Positions 44,301-59,300 of a stretch of DNA of 64,000 bases are shown here, piece after piece. A program made the position numbers and the translations under genes. Numbering within the stretch: position 1 is the first letter of the stretch; every line of letters begins with the position of its first letter. Source of the DNA: Anseranas semipalmata (lineage: Eukaryota > Chordata > Aves > Anseriformes > Anseranatidae); NCBI GenBank assembly GCA_013399115.1, contig VXAA01006093.1, positions 370,240 through 434,239 on the forward strand. The letters run 5' to 3'. Under the pieces are notes generated by a model that searched no databases, was not told the DNA's origin, and worked only from the letters and a program-made list of their open reading frames with translations.

Positions 44301-47300
44301 CTTTTAGCTTAAAACCATTACCCCTTGTCCTGTTGCTACACTCCCTGATAAAGAGTCCCTCCCCAGCTTTCTTGTAGGCCTCCTTTAAGGAAAGCCACTC
44401 TAAGGTCTCTTTGGATCCTTCCCTTCTCTAGGGTGAACAACCCCATAAAAATATAGGAAATTGATGTCTAAAATTTAAGTTTGGCTTTGCTCATATTAGT
44501 GGGATGATGACATTGAGCTCTATTCATGTCATGCAGTCGGAGAATAAATTGCCAAATGTTCAACAGAGACAGCTAGGTATTGGGTAGGGAGTATTGGCAC
44601 CTCTGATGAAAAATGCTTATCCTTTTTTTCTAACAGTCCTGTTAGATACCCAATTACTTTGAAAATATCTGACCTAATTTGCTTCTTGAATCTGGACTGC
44701 AAGAAGATTCTGTCCTTTACTTTCACTTACCCCCAAAAGTTATTTGTAGTTTTGCCTTTTCTGTTGCAATATGAAGACCTGCTTAATGATAGTATGAGAA
44801 ATAAAGGAATGCAGCAGTTTACATAAGTGGACTTTCCTATCTGTGTTCTATAAATCAACAGGAAATTTTCAACTGAAATAACAAGTGTCAATTGGCCTTA
44901 GAAGTTCCTCTGTGATTTGGAAGCATCATGCCGGGGACTATTTCATGGTGACATGATAGCTATTTTAAGAATTTCATGGTGCCAAAGCACCAACAGGTGC
45001 TTTCAACAGGTGGCTCAGAAACTCCCGAGGTAAATTCATCAAAACTGCAAAGCTTACAAGCTTTTTATTTTTTTAGATGTATTTTAAATATTTTTCTGAG
45101 ACTGATGGCTCATGTTGGAAATGTCAAGCCTTTGCTTAAAGGCTTGCTTATCGTTGTTAAATCCTTGTTGAATCAAAGTATCACTCTAGTGGCATGCACC
45201 ATTCTTAAGCTATTGTCTAAGGCAATCCAGGTTTATAAGGAAAATCTTTCAAAATTTCATCAGAAAGTGTCAGTTCTAATGCAAATGATTAATAGTTGAT
45301 AGTAGCTGAAACCTTTTTCAGAGGCATCAGATTGCAGAACAGGACAGCAGTGTTTTAACAAGCAACCAAAAAGACCTACAATAATATATGAAATCTCCCA
45401 GGAAGAAATTACCTGTCTTCAATGGCAAAGGAGCAATTACTGTTTTCAAAAGACTTCCTTCACGTGTGTTCTTGAGGGGGGGAAAAAAAAAAAAAAAAAA
45501 AAAAACAGGTCTAATAATAGTTCCCATTTTAATGTCAATCATGCCTTTGCAATTACAATTGCCAACAAGCAGTTTAATTCCTTTAAAAATTATTTATAAT
45601 GTGTTGTTACCAGATGTGTAATAATTTTTATTTAGCATTTGCAAATTCTCTTACAGGGATACAAAGGCAGATCTCTGTAAGAGATTGAGACTTCTCTTTT
45701 CAACATGTTTTCCTTGACCTTGGTTAAAATGGCTCTGGACTTTCTAACTTCTCTTTGAATTGTTGGTTAAGAGCTAATAATGCTAAATTTCATATGTGAA
45801 ACCATAACTTGATCTCAGCTTGATACAAGGATGTGTTGGCTCCATATCTCGTGAAAAGGGCTATAATCATATCTACAGATGGGTAATGAATGATTCCAAA
45901 GGCATCCTTTCTGCCCTTATTGACATATTATTCTCTATTTTTTTCAATAAACTGTTCCTATTATTTGTAGTAAATAATAATAATAAAAAATCATGTTTGG
46001 CACCTAAATAAGTGCAGTTATAGTTTTTATATGATTTTCTATTCTGTCTATATGATGGTTATTCATACCTTTGGAGAATAAGGGGGATGGGATAGCAGTC
46101 AGTAATGGGAACAGCTGATGTTGGAGTTCTAATTTTGAAGGAAAAACAACTGGACATCAAAAATAATAAAGAGGCTAAAGACAATTGGCTCACCTGTTTG
46201 AGCATATACAGCAAAAAAAATTCTATTTCAGTTGTATCTGCATACTGAACAGTGTCAGTCAGAGAAGATGGGCAGCATTAAAAGAGCTAGAAGAGAAAGG
46301 ACATAATTATATTTAAAGTATCTGAAGCAATCATTAAAACATGCACACCATGACACCATCTAACGCTTATCATTCCTGTCCACAGTTTTCTTCTCTGTCA
46401 TTGTGTTACCCTGTGTCATATCTAAAATTACACTGTAAATTCCTTGGGGGTAAATTTTGTGTCTTAATTTATTTTGCAAACTGCCAGCAGTCTTGGGGTG
46501 CTGTATAATAATGTGCTAGATCTCATTAGTCTGTGGGTATGTTTTGATACACATAACACCATGTGTTTAGTTTGCTAACAAATTTAGTCAAAAACGTTGT
46601 CTTTTTTTCCCCATTTTTTCCTGTTACCTGCTTCCCTCTCTATGCAAACCTATGTTCGCACAGATATTCATACAAATACCTCTTCACAAGTCCTGCATAT
46701 CTGTTCAAACAACAAAGGTTCAGGGTTCAAATGATTTTTGTTTCTGTTTGCAAATGAATAAATTGTAAGGAAGCATAAAATAATCTGTGGTATTTCAACA
46801 TGGCTCAAGTTTACAAGGAGATGCAGGTGCTCAGTATCTCAGAGGATATGCTCACCAATTCAGCCTGCTTATTCCTAACTCAGGCAAAACTTGTGATGAA
46901 ATCAGAGCAGCTAGAGCCTGTAAGTCCATGAGTGCCTGCTGTTTCTGAAGTCTCAGATCTCAGTTTTTAGCTCAGTGGGAGTTTTGCCTTGTGTAGTACT
47001 GAGTTTCTTCATCTTTCGTTGACTTCAGTGAGAGTTGAAAGGTGCTCAGCAGGTGATGGCAGGTATCAGCAAAAATTTAAATGCCCAGATCACTTTGTGT
47101 ATCTGAATACACTGGGAAAGATTAATCCTATCTGAGGAATGATAGAAGGCATTTTATGCACAAACCTACCTATCAATAGGCTGTCCCCAAAATAGACGGT
47201 CCTTTCTCCTCCTGTCCCATGCAATTTGGAGATCTGATGGAAATAAAATGTTCTGGGGGCTTTTGTTGTTTTTATATTTTTCCTATTAAACTGGTGGCAG

Positions 47301-50300
47301 AGTTACTCCCTTTGTAGTCACCAACTGAACAGACTGAATAGAAATAATACGAATATTAAGCCAAGGATAGAAAAGTGCAGACAGAACTGTCCCTTTCAGT
47401 AGCATCCTGCCATTAGGTGTTTTTCAATATAATTTGAAACTGCATCAAATGATAGAAGTGAAGGAGAGGTCTCACAGAATTCTGATGATTTATTTGCTTA
47501 ACTGTGTATAGGAGGACTGCTTTAGTTAGAAAGCATCAGAATGTTGATGTTCAGACAGTTTTGTCAGGTCACTGCCTAGACATTAGATTGGTTCACATAT
47601 TTGGAAATTTGCTTTTGCTGACATTGCCCCTACTGAGCTTCTCAGTAATTCTGGATATTCAGAAATGTGAAATAAACCTGAGTGGAAAAAATTGAAATAG
47701 TTCAGGGTGTAAGAGGAAAGTTTCCAGAACACAACTGAATTTACAGCTGAACTTTATCTTTGAATCATGACTGGTGACACTCAACTTTGAATTTTCTTCC
47801 TTTCATAAGAAAAAAATGCAAGAGGCTACATGTAAATAAATTAGAATTTTGAAGATAGCAGAATCTTCTACTGGCAATTCAGAAGGGCTTTAGATCACCT
47901 TTTCATTCCAAATATAGTTTCATATGTTTGTTTCAATTTCTTGTGATGTTGTATGAAATTGCAAGTTTTGAATAAGTTTTCAAACAGTTCCAGGAATGTT
48001 ATCATTTTGTCCTCTGACAAATTTAAAAATATTGCTGTCATCAATGATTAGTAAAATTATCAGTAGAATCCAACCAATTTCCCGAGATGATATAGCTGTC
48101 ATCCATCAGTGACTATGGATAATGGAAGAAATCACTTGTTACAGGATGCTCTGTCTGTTCTCTGTATTGTGGTACTTACCTTCTTTTTTTGTTCTTTTTT
48201 CTTTTTTCTTTTTCAGATTCAAGTTAAAGACAAAATGGGCTGTACTAGTAAAATTACTTCTGCATAAGGATTCTGTAGAACAGCTTCTTTGCCTGCAGTG
48301 AAAACTAGTAATTTGCACAACTTGCAGGTAGTAGCCACATTTGTGCTTTCCATAATGGATTCACATTTTTTGAAGAGTATGTATATGTTTTTGATCTCAG
48401 TTCTATATGTTTTTTTGTTTTGTTTTGTTTTGTTTTGTTTTGTTTTGTTTGCAGTCTAGCCTTTTTAAAATTCAAATTTTAGATTGGCCAAAAATTGGTA
48501 AAAATATTCAAGATGAAATGTTCTAGATTCAGAATTGTTTATTTACACTGCACTACTCAGGGTGATCTGTAAAGCACTATGTAAACTGTGGCCCAAGTTA
48601 ATTTTTTATCTGTTTCCATATACTTATTGAATGTGCTTATTGAAAACATTGCAATGTTGTTTCATAGTACTGTGATACAATTAATTTGTTTCTTCCAAGG
48701 ACAATCTTTGTTTCTTCAGAAGGAAAGTGGCGGTGTTGAATTTTCTGTAATTAGATTACTCTAGTCTACAGGTTACACCTTTTCTTAGAAAAAGCACCCA
48801 TTCCTTGAAAGCAAATATATTTTTGTGTAACAAAAGAGGGGGTGCACTTCCTTCCTTTAGATTCAAATGTGCCCAAGTATTAGTGGACTATGTTCTACTT
48901 TGATAAATGTAGAGTATACTGTTTGTTCACCTAAATAATGCCACTTAAATTCAATTACATCTTGCAGTGCACAGATTTTTTTTGTACCACTATGTCATGT
49001 GCATCCCCCACTTTGAAGGTGGCAGATATTTATATAAACAACGATTCCTATTGATTTCCGAGTTTATTGATCATTGATACTTATTTGACTCAGTGACTGT
49101 TAAATAACCGAGGACTGTTTATCTGATGAAGGGTTTGCAAGCCTGGAGTCATTATCTGATTTAATTCAGCCATCTAAAAATTATTTGTCACTCTGCTAGT
49201 CACCAAGTCTCCCACAGTAATCATTAGAGAGGAATAGGAGCTGCCAGAAGGTTCATGCCTTCCATCTTAGATACATACAGAGAAGTCCTAGGCAATGAGC
49301 TCAGTTAGCCTGTTTTAAATATGACTAAATTTAGGTGAGGAAAAAATCCTTCCTCTGCTAGAGTATGTTTGCTTAAAAAACAGTCTTGAAGATTGACCTT
49401 ACTGGAACAAGATCTCTGTCCAGTGAGCTAGATTACTGGGTGTTTTAGTATGTTTTAATTAGATACTAATGGATTCTCAGTGTCTGACTCTAGAACTCTA
49501 TAGTTAATAGGTGTCTGTCATTAGGAACTTCATCAAAGGCTTTCTAAAAAATGTAAATAAGTAATGTCATCTGCTGTTAAAATCCGTAAGTTCCACTATA
49601 ATATCCACAAAGTTAGATGGGTAGAATTTTCCCTGTGCTGTACTATGCTAGTTATCCCTTATTAAATTATTGCTATCCCTTAGAGGCATGTTCTGAAATA
49701 ATTCCTACCTACTTATTTTTTCAATGCTATCTCTCATTGCTAATTATGTGGAAAGATGTAGGTGACATCTGACCTAAATCATAAGAATAAGACAGATGTT
49801 TTCCAATATTTAGAAAGAAACTTGTGGCTTTCTTCTGATTGGCATGAAATTTTATGGTTTGTATGATGAAACAGCCTCAAAAGGTACATGAACCACAGAC
49901 CAGACTCTTTACAGTTCAAATGAGGAGGAAAAGAAGGAGAAAGGAAAGGGTGAAGAATGAATTCAAAAGTCAACTACTTACCCTTTTGTCTACCACTTAT
50001 GCAGGGTAAGAAACAGCCCACACAACTTAGAATAGTTAACAAGGCAGTTTGTGTGATTGGGCATCACTGAAGTATCACCTGCATTGTCCTCCCCACACCA
50101 AGTTCACCCAGAAATGTTTCTCGCATGACAAAGATGTAAACACATAGTGTTTACACCCCCAGTACAACAGCAGAAACATTACCCCAAATCCTCTTATCCC
50201 CATTATCCCCAAAATCGTCTTCCTCCAGTGAGCATAATTCCTTTTCTGTTTACAAAGAGGTTAGTGTGTAGAATGAAATCTGGCTGCAAGCATACATAGC

Positions 50301-53300
50301 AAAAATAGACTTTTGTCCCACGAGTGAAAGCTGCTTTGTCCAGAGCTGCATTCTTTGTTGAAAGACAGAAGCCCATTATTCCCGATTCCTCTCTCAAGAT
50401 GAAGAATACTAGCACAATGAAAATGATGCTTTTCTATTTCACCAAGTTAATATTTCTCGTAATTTGCCTTCAGAATGTTTCAGATAATTCGCTATGCTCT
50501 AGGCAATTCTAATCAAGAAATTTATGTAGGAAAAAAACAACTAGAAATGTAACCAAAACTCATGGTTTATATCTTACAGATCTTAGCTGGCTTTGTGTAG
50601 ACTGCCAGTGAATAGTGTTTTACTGTTTTTGAAGAGATGCTTTTCTCCAGTGGAAAGAAATCAACAATGTCTAAGCACTCTTCAAAAATCTACTGTTTAA
50701 TTAAGGACAAAAAAATTGAAGTGAGAGCTTTAGCACTATATAATGCTGCTCTGTGCCATTATTAATGACAGACTTTGAAAAACAATCTTTAAGTAATACT
50801 TAATATTTGTAAAGCGATTAAAAACTAATTATGTCACTTCATTAAAATGAGCAAGCTTACATAAATCAGTGCAGTATTGATTATAAAGCTACTTAATTTA
50901 TTCTCATAACTATTTTAAGGGGAAAAAACTAAGATTTTCAATTTATTTGTAAATTTGAGAATAAGCAAGTTCATTTTATAATTATTTGCAATTTTAATTT
51001 TTATTCTTGTTCTTGATGTTTTATCTAGTAGTTTGTCTAAACACTTAGACAAATATGAAATATGCTGCCTTATCAAATAAAGGGGCTTTTTAAAAGAAGG
51101 GGAGTGCAACTCCTTTCTCTCATCTTCACTGCAGAAATTTGCAGAGACTATTCCTCAAGAAATTGTATTTGTAAGATCTGATTTGGACAGAAGTCACCTC
51201 AGCAACATCCTATTTTCCTTTCACTATCACATCAGCTGAGATCAGCTACATAGGGTTTGATAGATAGAGTTATGGGGGTTTGGAGGTCGATCTTTATCAC
51301 TAAATAAGTTTTTAAAACTCTGAGACAGATTATTTCCCTGTTACCTACATTGCTCTGCACCCTTTGTGAATTGTGAGTTGGCTGTGGAACTGGGATCCTA
51401 CAGTGGGAAAAAGCGAAAGTAACACCCATCAGACAGGCCCAGTGCTTACCTATCCTTCTTACTCTCATCAGTCTTGCTGTTATGTTGGCACTCTGAAATT
51501 GTGGTCTCCAAATGTTACTTGAATTGAATTATGAGACAACAGAAAGTGACCCAAGATCAGAAATGACATTCAAGATCAACATCTTGAGCTGAGCCATCTG
51601 GTCTCATTGCTGTAACAGATTTATTATAAAATTTAAGTTTTTGCCTGGGTAGGACCAAAGGCTAGTTGCAGGGTATGTAAATGCCATGATGCTTAGTTTA
51701 TGAGACGGCAACCTAGTAGTGTTTGGCACATTTAATGATGTCTCTAAGTAAATAAATAGCTTCTGATCAACCAAGGCGGGGGGGTCACAGAATGCATTGA
51801 CTTTTCCTTTATTAATTTCCCAGCACCATTTAGTTAAATGCCTAAGAAGAGGAGGAAAATATTCTAGATGACAAAACCAGAATGTAAGAAGAGTGTTCAA
51901 GAGTCATTTGCACAACACCCTCATTAATATGCTTTGACTTTTGGTTAGCCCTGAAGTAGTCAGGCAGTTGGAATAGATGATCTTTGAAGGGCCCTTCCAA
52001 GTGAACTATTCTATTCTAAAGGGAAGGTCATGTGGGGTTGCATTTTTTTCCAGTTCAGTAAGAGGTTTCTTGATGCACGTTGTTTTGGAGTTCAACATGG
52101 TAAAAACCTAAAATCACACTTTAATATTTATTTACATAGTCATGTTTGGTGATAGAAATGGATATGAGTGGAGATGCCTTATTGTTACTTTAACACAGTG
52201 TACAAGAATTTAATGTGTTGGTATGTCGTAAACAAATTATGTCCCTTCTGAGGAAAAAATCCAAACGATACAAGTTAAATATATTATCACAATATTTTAC
52301 AAAAGGATAACTCATGATATATCATTTATTTCCATGAGTTATAGGTGTCCTCATAACTCAGGAGTGATGGAGCAAAACAGACCTGGAAGTGAGTTATGGA
52401 AAGTCATCAGTAGAAATAAATGATGTATACAGAATCAGCCTGCTCTACAAGTTCTGTTTATGGAACACCAATTTTAGTTGTAGACTGTGCATTGATGGAC
52501 TGTAATATTTTATGTTAAGTGCTGAAGCAACATTAGAGCTTTTGTTGAAGTGTGAGTGCTTGGTTGTGGAAGTGGTTTGGAAGTAAGAAATAAGCATGCA
52601 TATAAAGATAACTAAAGGCTTGTGTTGTGTTTTTTACCCTTGCACCTGAAACTTTCATTACTAATACAGGCAAAGAGGAAACAATGACAGACAAGGAGGA
52701 GGAGGTTAACAAAGTGTTCTTAATTTTTGGTAAACTCCTCACCAAATAGTACAGACATCCTGTTTCCAAGATTTTACAGACAGCTGTGTATCAAATACAG
52801 AGGAAATGGTGGAGAGCAGACAGAGCAGGAGGAGAAACAGGTAACAAGATCAGAAGAATTTGCTTTCACCCTACTGGCTGTAGAAATTACCAGGAAAGAT
52901 AACAACGTTTCAGGTATGTTGTAGAGAGCTGAATTGTCTTTGTGTTTATCTTCAGTCCTACAGTGTTTAATACCAAAGAGTTTCCAAATAAGGAGCTCAG
53001 TCACTGTCTTCTCAATGAGGTGAATGGAGGTAACTCATCTAAAACAGTGTTCAGCCTCTAAAGGATCTCTGTATATCTTTATACAAAGATATCTTTGTAT
53101 ATTAATTATGTAGGAAATGTAGACCACTTAAAACTCTGAGCTTTGGTGCCTCAAAAGACACAGTAGATGTGCAGCTCATGCTGGACTTCAGTATGATACT
53201 CTTGTCAAAATGACTAGTGCAAGGTAAAAGGTGAATGTGGATAAAGAGGTAACTTTACCTTCACCAGTGCAAGAACTGTGGGTTCTGAATGCTAGTAATG

Positions 53301-56300
53301 GGAGGGGAAAGGGAAAAGTAGTCAAAGTGGGAGGAAAAGAAAGGCATGACCAAAAAAAGAACTTGTTCTGTATGGCTTTCCAAGGTAAGAGATATGATCT
53401 AGCAGATCAACAATAAAAAATATATTAAGAGTTAAAAGATTATTTAAGCTAGCAGAAAAAAAAAAAAAATCTTGTAATAAAAACTCCTGAGTGGAAGCTG
53501 AAGCCAAACAAATTCAAATAAGAAATAAGGCACAATTTCACAGCAGCAGAGGTATTTAACCTTCAGAGCAAAAAGCCAAGGGCACTGTTTGATTCTCCAT
53601 CTCTCTGCCTTCAAATCAAGACTAGATGTTTTTCTGTAATATGTTAAACATAAACTACTGAGCTGAGTACAATTGAAAATGAAATTTAATGACCTATGAT
53701 ATACAGGGTCAGAATAGATGATCTAATGGATCCTTCCTGCCTTGAACTGTATGAAAAAGTTAATGGAGCTGCACCATTTTACAGAGACACAGAATTTGTC
53801 TTTCATGTCCATTACTCAGCATTTTTCTTCCCTTTTTTTTTTTTTTTTTTTCCAAGCTGGCCTGTGTAAATTCATGTAGAACTGGCATACCTCTGAAGGT
53901 TTTATTCCCTGTATTACTGTACTGAGATACAGAAGGTCTGTCACCTCCTCACACTAAACTTATTTTGCAAAATTTTCTCAAATTTTAGAAGCATTAATTC
54001 CATCCTTGTCACTAGCTAATGCTAAACAAATATGCTTGGCGATAGGGTCTTTGCATTCATGTCTTTGTGACCCTAATTAATTCAGATGTAATCATTCACT
54101 ACATCTTCATTCCCATATTTCTCCTCCTCTGTGTCTCTGTTTCTGTTGTTGTTGTTGTTTTTCTTTGCTTTGTTTGTGTTGTAATTAGGGGGTTGGAATT
54201 ACCAATTATAGTTTTGTTTTGTTTTTTTTTTAAACCTTCTTTTTCTCACCTCATCTTTAAGTAGAATTTTATTCTCATGTTTCTTCCTGCCCTCGAGGTC
54301 TGTACAACCTCCCTAGTGCTATCCTTATTCTCTTTCCTGCCTAGTAGGTTAATCCCAGATTGATTCATTATATTGCTCCAAGGCTCACTACAGCAATTTT
54401 TCTGTTGTGATTTTTCTCCTGATACACACAGTTCTACTTTCCACCCTGTCTCTTTCATATTTTTGTCTTCCAGAAAGTCTGGAAGCCCTGTGTTTAGAAT
54501 TAATATCCTTCCTTGGGAATAAATCATGTTTCTCATGTAAGTACAACACTGCCATGCATTTGATTACCAGATGTTCATATTTTGAATATCATATTTCTGT
54601 AATGGCATCTCCAGAATCCTAGTTACACACTAGATGTAGAGGCACCCCATGAATAACCCATGAATATAACACTGCTCATAGAAGTGAGCAGTGGAAGTTT
54701 CACTTCTAAAGTGTCTTTTATGTCTTAGATTCATGGTGAATCAATTGTCCAATAGTTGAGCAAGTTCTTTTTAACTATTATCATTGGTTACGTTAGTTCT
54801 AAGCCTCAGATCTCATTGCTACAGTATAATTATACACTTTTTTTTCTTCTTGTGAGAATATCTATATATTAAAAAAAAAAAAAAAAAAGGAAAAGGGGGG
54901 GAGTGGGTTCCTCATGTCACTGTTTTGACCAGGATCTGAACTTTCTCAAGGTCAATGGAAATTCTAGTTTTGGGCAGCAGAAGTTACAGTAACTGAACTG
55001 GTGTGTCCTTTTACTTCAATGTCATAACTCTCATAGCAGGCAGTATCAGATGCTTGAAACAGTAGTTTCAAGGAGAGAGTGAAACAGTAGTTCAAAGTGA
55101 AAGGTTTTTTTTGTTAAACATGTCAAGCACTAACTGGCTTACTTTTTGATATGCAGCATATCTACTATTTATACATTAATATTTTTCTTTTTGATTTTTA
55201 GACCACCCTCTAACTTCTCCCAATGCCTTTTCGAACAGAATATTTCATTAGTTGTATTTGTCTTTGATGTGTATGTGGAAGGTCTGGACTGACATGCATA
55301 TCTCAAAACCAAGTATATTAAAACAATTTCCTGTCTCTAACAGTTTAGGAAGTATACCTCTCTCCCAACATCAAATTATTCCAGGTGACATGAGACATGT
55401 TTGCTAAGTTTTTCAGTGATTTCTTCTTGTTGCAAAACTCAATTATTTGAATTTGTAGAAGATTTAATACTATTCATATCGTATATTTATGCTTAATACT
55501 GTTTATTTATATGTTAATACTCTATGACAATGTTTTCAAAGCCTTGGTTCTCTGAAGTTTTTGGTCGTATTATGTTTTTAACAGTTTTATCAACTGGCAA
55601 ACTTATTCCTTAAATGTGTGTAAGGGATGAAAAATTTAATAGCTAAAACTTTCAAATAGTGCAGCCTTTAAGAGTACGGCAACTAGGTTCTGCAGTAAGA
55701 TTTGGACCAGCAGAGTGAGACGAACAAGTCTCTAAGAAATTCTTTATTCTGTTCTTTCTTTTAGAATGCTTAGAATCTAAGGAAAATTGAGCCAAGGGTG
55801 GAATAGCAAATAAACTGTAGATAAACTCTAGATGTGTGCTGAACCCATTGTGGTCTCCTTTTAATAGCTAACATTTAATTAGAATCTTGCTTATTGTCAG
55901 TTATGATTGCTAACAATTGAATCTGTGGGGGGAAAAAGACTTAATTTTCCTACCATTAACATTTAAACTGCTTTCATTTTGCAGGATTTTAAGTAGGTGG
56001 GGTGCTTTACATTTCTACTAAAATGTCCTCAGGTTTTTGATATTTTAGTCAAAATAATTGTTCATTTACTAAAACTATAATGTGGGAAAATAGGTTTTGG
56101 TGAAAAGTCTTTGTGGAAATAGCAATAAATGTTGAATTAAAAATGATAGCGTTAAGGAAAACTGTATACATAACAGAAAATACTGGAAACATTGACAGTT
56201 CTAGCGATTAATTTTTAGGAAAAAATAAAAACACTATTAGAAAGTAGACACTGAAAAAACCCTACATACACAGCTGCAAAAGAGGAATAAAGAGAAGTGA

Positions 56301-59300
56301 CATGGAAATATTCAAAATTCAACTTTTATATAAGTTCATAAATGAGAACCATTATAGTTCATGAAGAAAAGATTAACTTTTTTTCAAAAATATAATTATT
56401 GAATCTTTTTGAAGTTTTACATTATCCTTAGACTGGAGAAAAGCTTTGACAGTGATGCCTAGAGCATCTTGAGAACACAACATTCATACAAATATCAGTA
56501 TTCATTTTGTTTATCTCAAACAGGGAGTTGAGCTCTGAGTATGCAGGGAATGGTGCCTCAACAAGAGCACACAGTGAAGGACATCCCCAAATTATATAGA
56601 GGTTGGATCTACTTGTGAGGATGCTTCACGTGTTTATATTGCATAACACTTCTTATTTGTGTCAAAGGTTCCTATAAACATTTTTAGGGCACACTCATTT
56701 TGGATTTTTAGGACAAAACAAGACTAGTGTCACTAACCCAGAGTGTAGATTCTACTGTCTGAAGCTGCAGTGCAAGAAAGATTTGAGGGACTCTTCTGAG
56801 TCCCTGAAGAGCAAGGAATGGGCTAGGATTATGGTATTCCTTTCCTTCCACTTTTTTTTTTGATTGTTTGTGATCAAGATCCTATTTTTTCAAAATGGGG
56901 AAATTTTTGTCATATTATCATGGGAAAAGATATTCTTTGACATTTTTCCTCAGTAATCAGCAGAAAGGAAAAATAAACCAACTTTTTTTATCAGAATAAA
57001 CTTTCCAAATAATTTAAACTATCTAAAAATTGGATTCCTGAAATAAAGTAAATTCACATCTTTCCTAATATAACTATCAGAAGTGTTTCTAGTCATCTCA
57101 TTCAGATTTTCATTTCTTCATGGCCACTAATACCAATCAGAACTCTATTAGCTAGTGTTTTGGTATTGTGCATTCAGCATTTTACAATCTCCTATAAAGT
57201 TAGTTAAGTTAAGTTATGTTGATGTTCTCCAATGCAAATATACCTGTTGGATGATGTTTTATAGGCTTACCTTCTTTCTCAGTCTTTTTAATACAAATGT
57301 AAATCTGGGAGGCTCCAGTGTGGGTGGTAGGCTGTCAATTGTTAGAGAAACACTGTTTGCTTGAAAAATATTGTGGAAAACACGCTTAATTCCACTGCTA
57401 AGAAATAACATAAAAACCTGAAATCCTATATGAGACATTTATTCTCCAGTCCACTTAAGTAAATAATTGTAAATATATAGGAATAACCAGATTATCAACT
57501 GAAATATATACTGAAAAGGAAGCCAGAGTGAACCTTTCCTAATAATTCTTAGTATTTTATTTATTTATTTTTTAATGCTGTTAAGCATCAAGGTGACGTT
57601 TTTATGGAATTGTGTGTCACAGCCACAGGATCATACTCCAGTGTTCTGCTTGTAGCTGATCATTTATTTATTTTTTCCCAGCTGTACTACTTTTCACTTA
57701 CCGACACTAAATTTCATCTACACCGAGAATGTGCAGTCAAACCATCTTTCCACAAATCAGGATGATCTTGAAGGTCTTTTCCAACTTAAATTCTATGACA
57801 GCAAAGTCTATTTGAAGCATATACCAGAAAAGTTCACTTAAGAGAGGTTACAATTGTTTGGGAGAGATGTGGAGTTGCAGCTGCTTTCTGTGATAGGTTT
57901 TCTATCTCTGGCAATGGGCAAAGTCATACAGATTATATTTATGCTTTGGATCAGTAACTGTTGAAACGGAGTAAGTACCAAAGGAATGCAAATTCACAGC
58001 CTGAGTTTTTTGCGCTTTTTTCCTTTTCCTACTTAAAAAAAAAAAAAGTACTATTTTCAGCATTTCCTGTTAATTTATAGCAGTTCTTCACCAGGATAAT
58101 AAATACCAAATTATTTACTTCAGAGGATTGAGAGGATTACTTAGTTAATGTTTATAAAACGCTTTGAAGATAAAAAGCACTATTGAGCTGCTTAAGAATT
58201 ACCGAATAGTTAATTATCTAAAGGTCCCATTCTCCCCCCTACAGGTTATTTCTACATAGGGGAGAGTAAGCTCTGAGCTTCATCTCATGACTTTCAAAGC
58301 CAGGCTTTTTAAATATTATTGGTTTAAAAAAATTGCTGTTTTTAGTGGCCTAAATCTGATTTCCTTTGAAGTCAGTGGCAAAAATCCGACAGATTCAACT
58401 GAAGCAGCTGATGCAGCTGTTCAGAATAAACAAGTTAAAACAATGCTTAGAGCCCCTATTCACGTTATTTGTATTTAATCTTACTTGATGTGTGTATATG
58501 TGCATACATACATATACATATACACATAAATATATGTATACACACAGATAGTGGTTTGCAGACAAGTAAGATATGTTTGTTTTTTTTTTTTTTTTAATTT
58601 GCGACTTTGGGTATACAGAACTCATTCCTTCATGAAGAGCTACTTCTAGAGAGACACACGGACCTTACTGTGAACCTCCATGGTCAAAATAGATCCCGTT
58701 ACAAGATCTGAACAGGACATTGCCCCATGGATGAATGATCATAGCAACAGTGAAGAAAAAGCTCTTGAAAAGGCTCCACCTGGTTCTTGCACTCTGTTGG
58801 CCTTACATCTAGCACAGATATATCATACGAATAAACTTAAGAAAAAGAGCTCCTGAATGCAACATTCAGAGTCAGACCTTTCCCACAACAGAAGCACTGA
58901 AGGTAATTACCAGTTTTTCCTTCGATATCTTCCTTCAGTATCTCTTAACTTTTAAAAACATCATAATTGATCAGAACAAGGTAAAAGTTACTCTACATGC
59001 TGAGAACAGGAATCTCCTTTGGACTAAATAGTTTGGGAAATACTGTTGCAAATATTATCAAACCTTTACAGTAGAAGACAGCAGTCCTCTAAACACTAAT
59101 ACATATACTTTGTTTTGCAAACCTGAACTATTTCTTAATGCTGGTATGACTGATTAGGAGTCAGATGTTAAGTATTTGTTAATACCAGCATAATTATGGC
59201 TTAAATTCATCAATATAACTCTCATGGCTTTTTTCTCAAATGGCATATATATTTGACTGGAGTTCATAATTGATTCCTTCCTAAGATGAAGAACTGTATC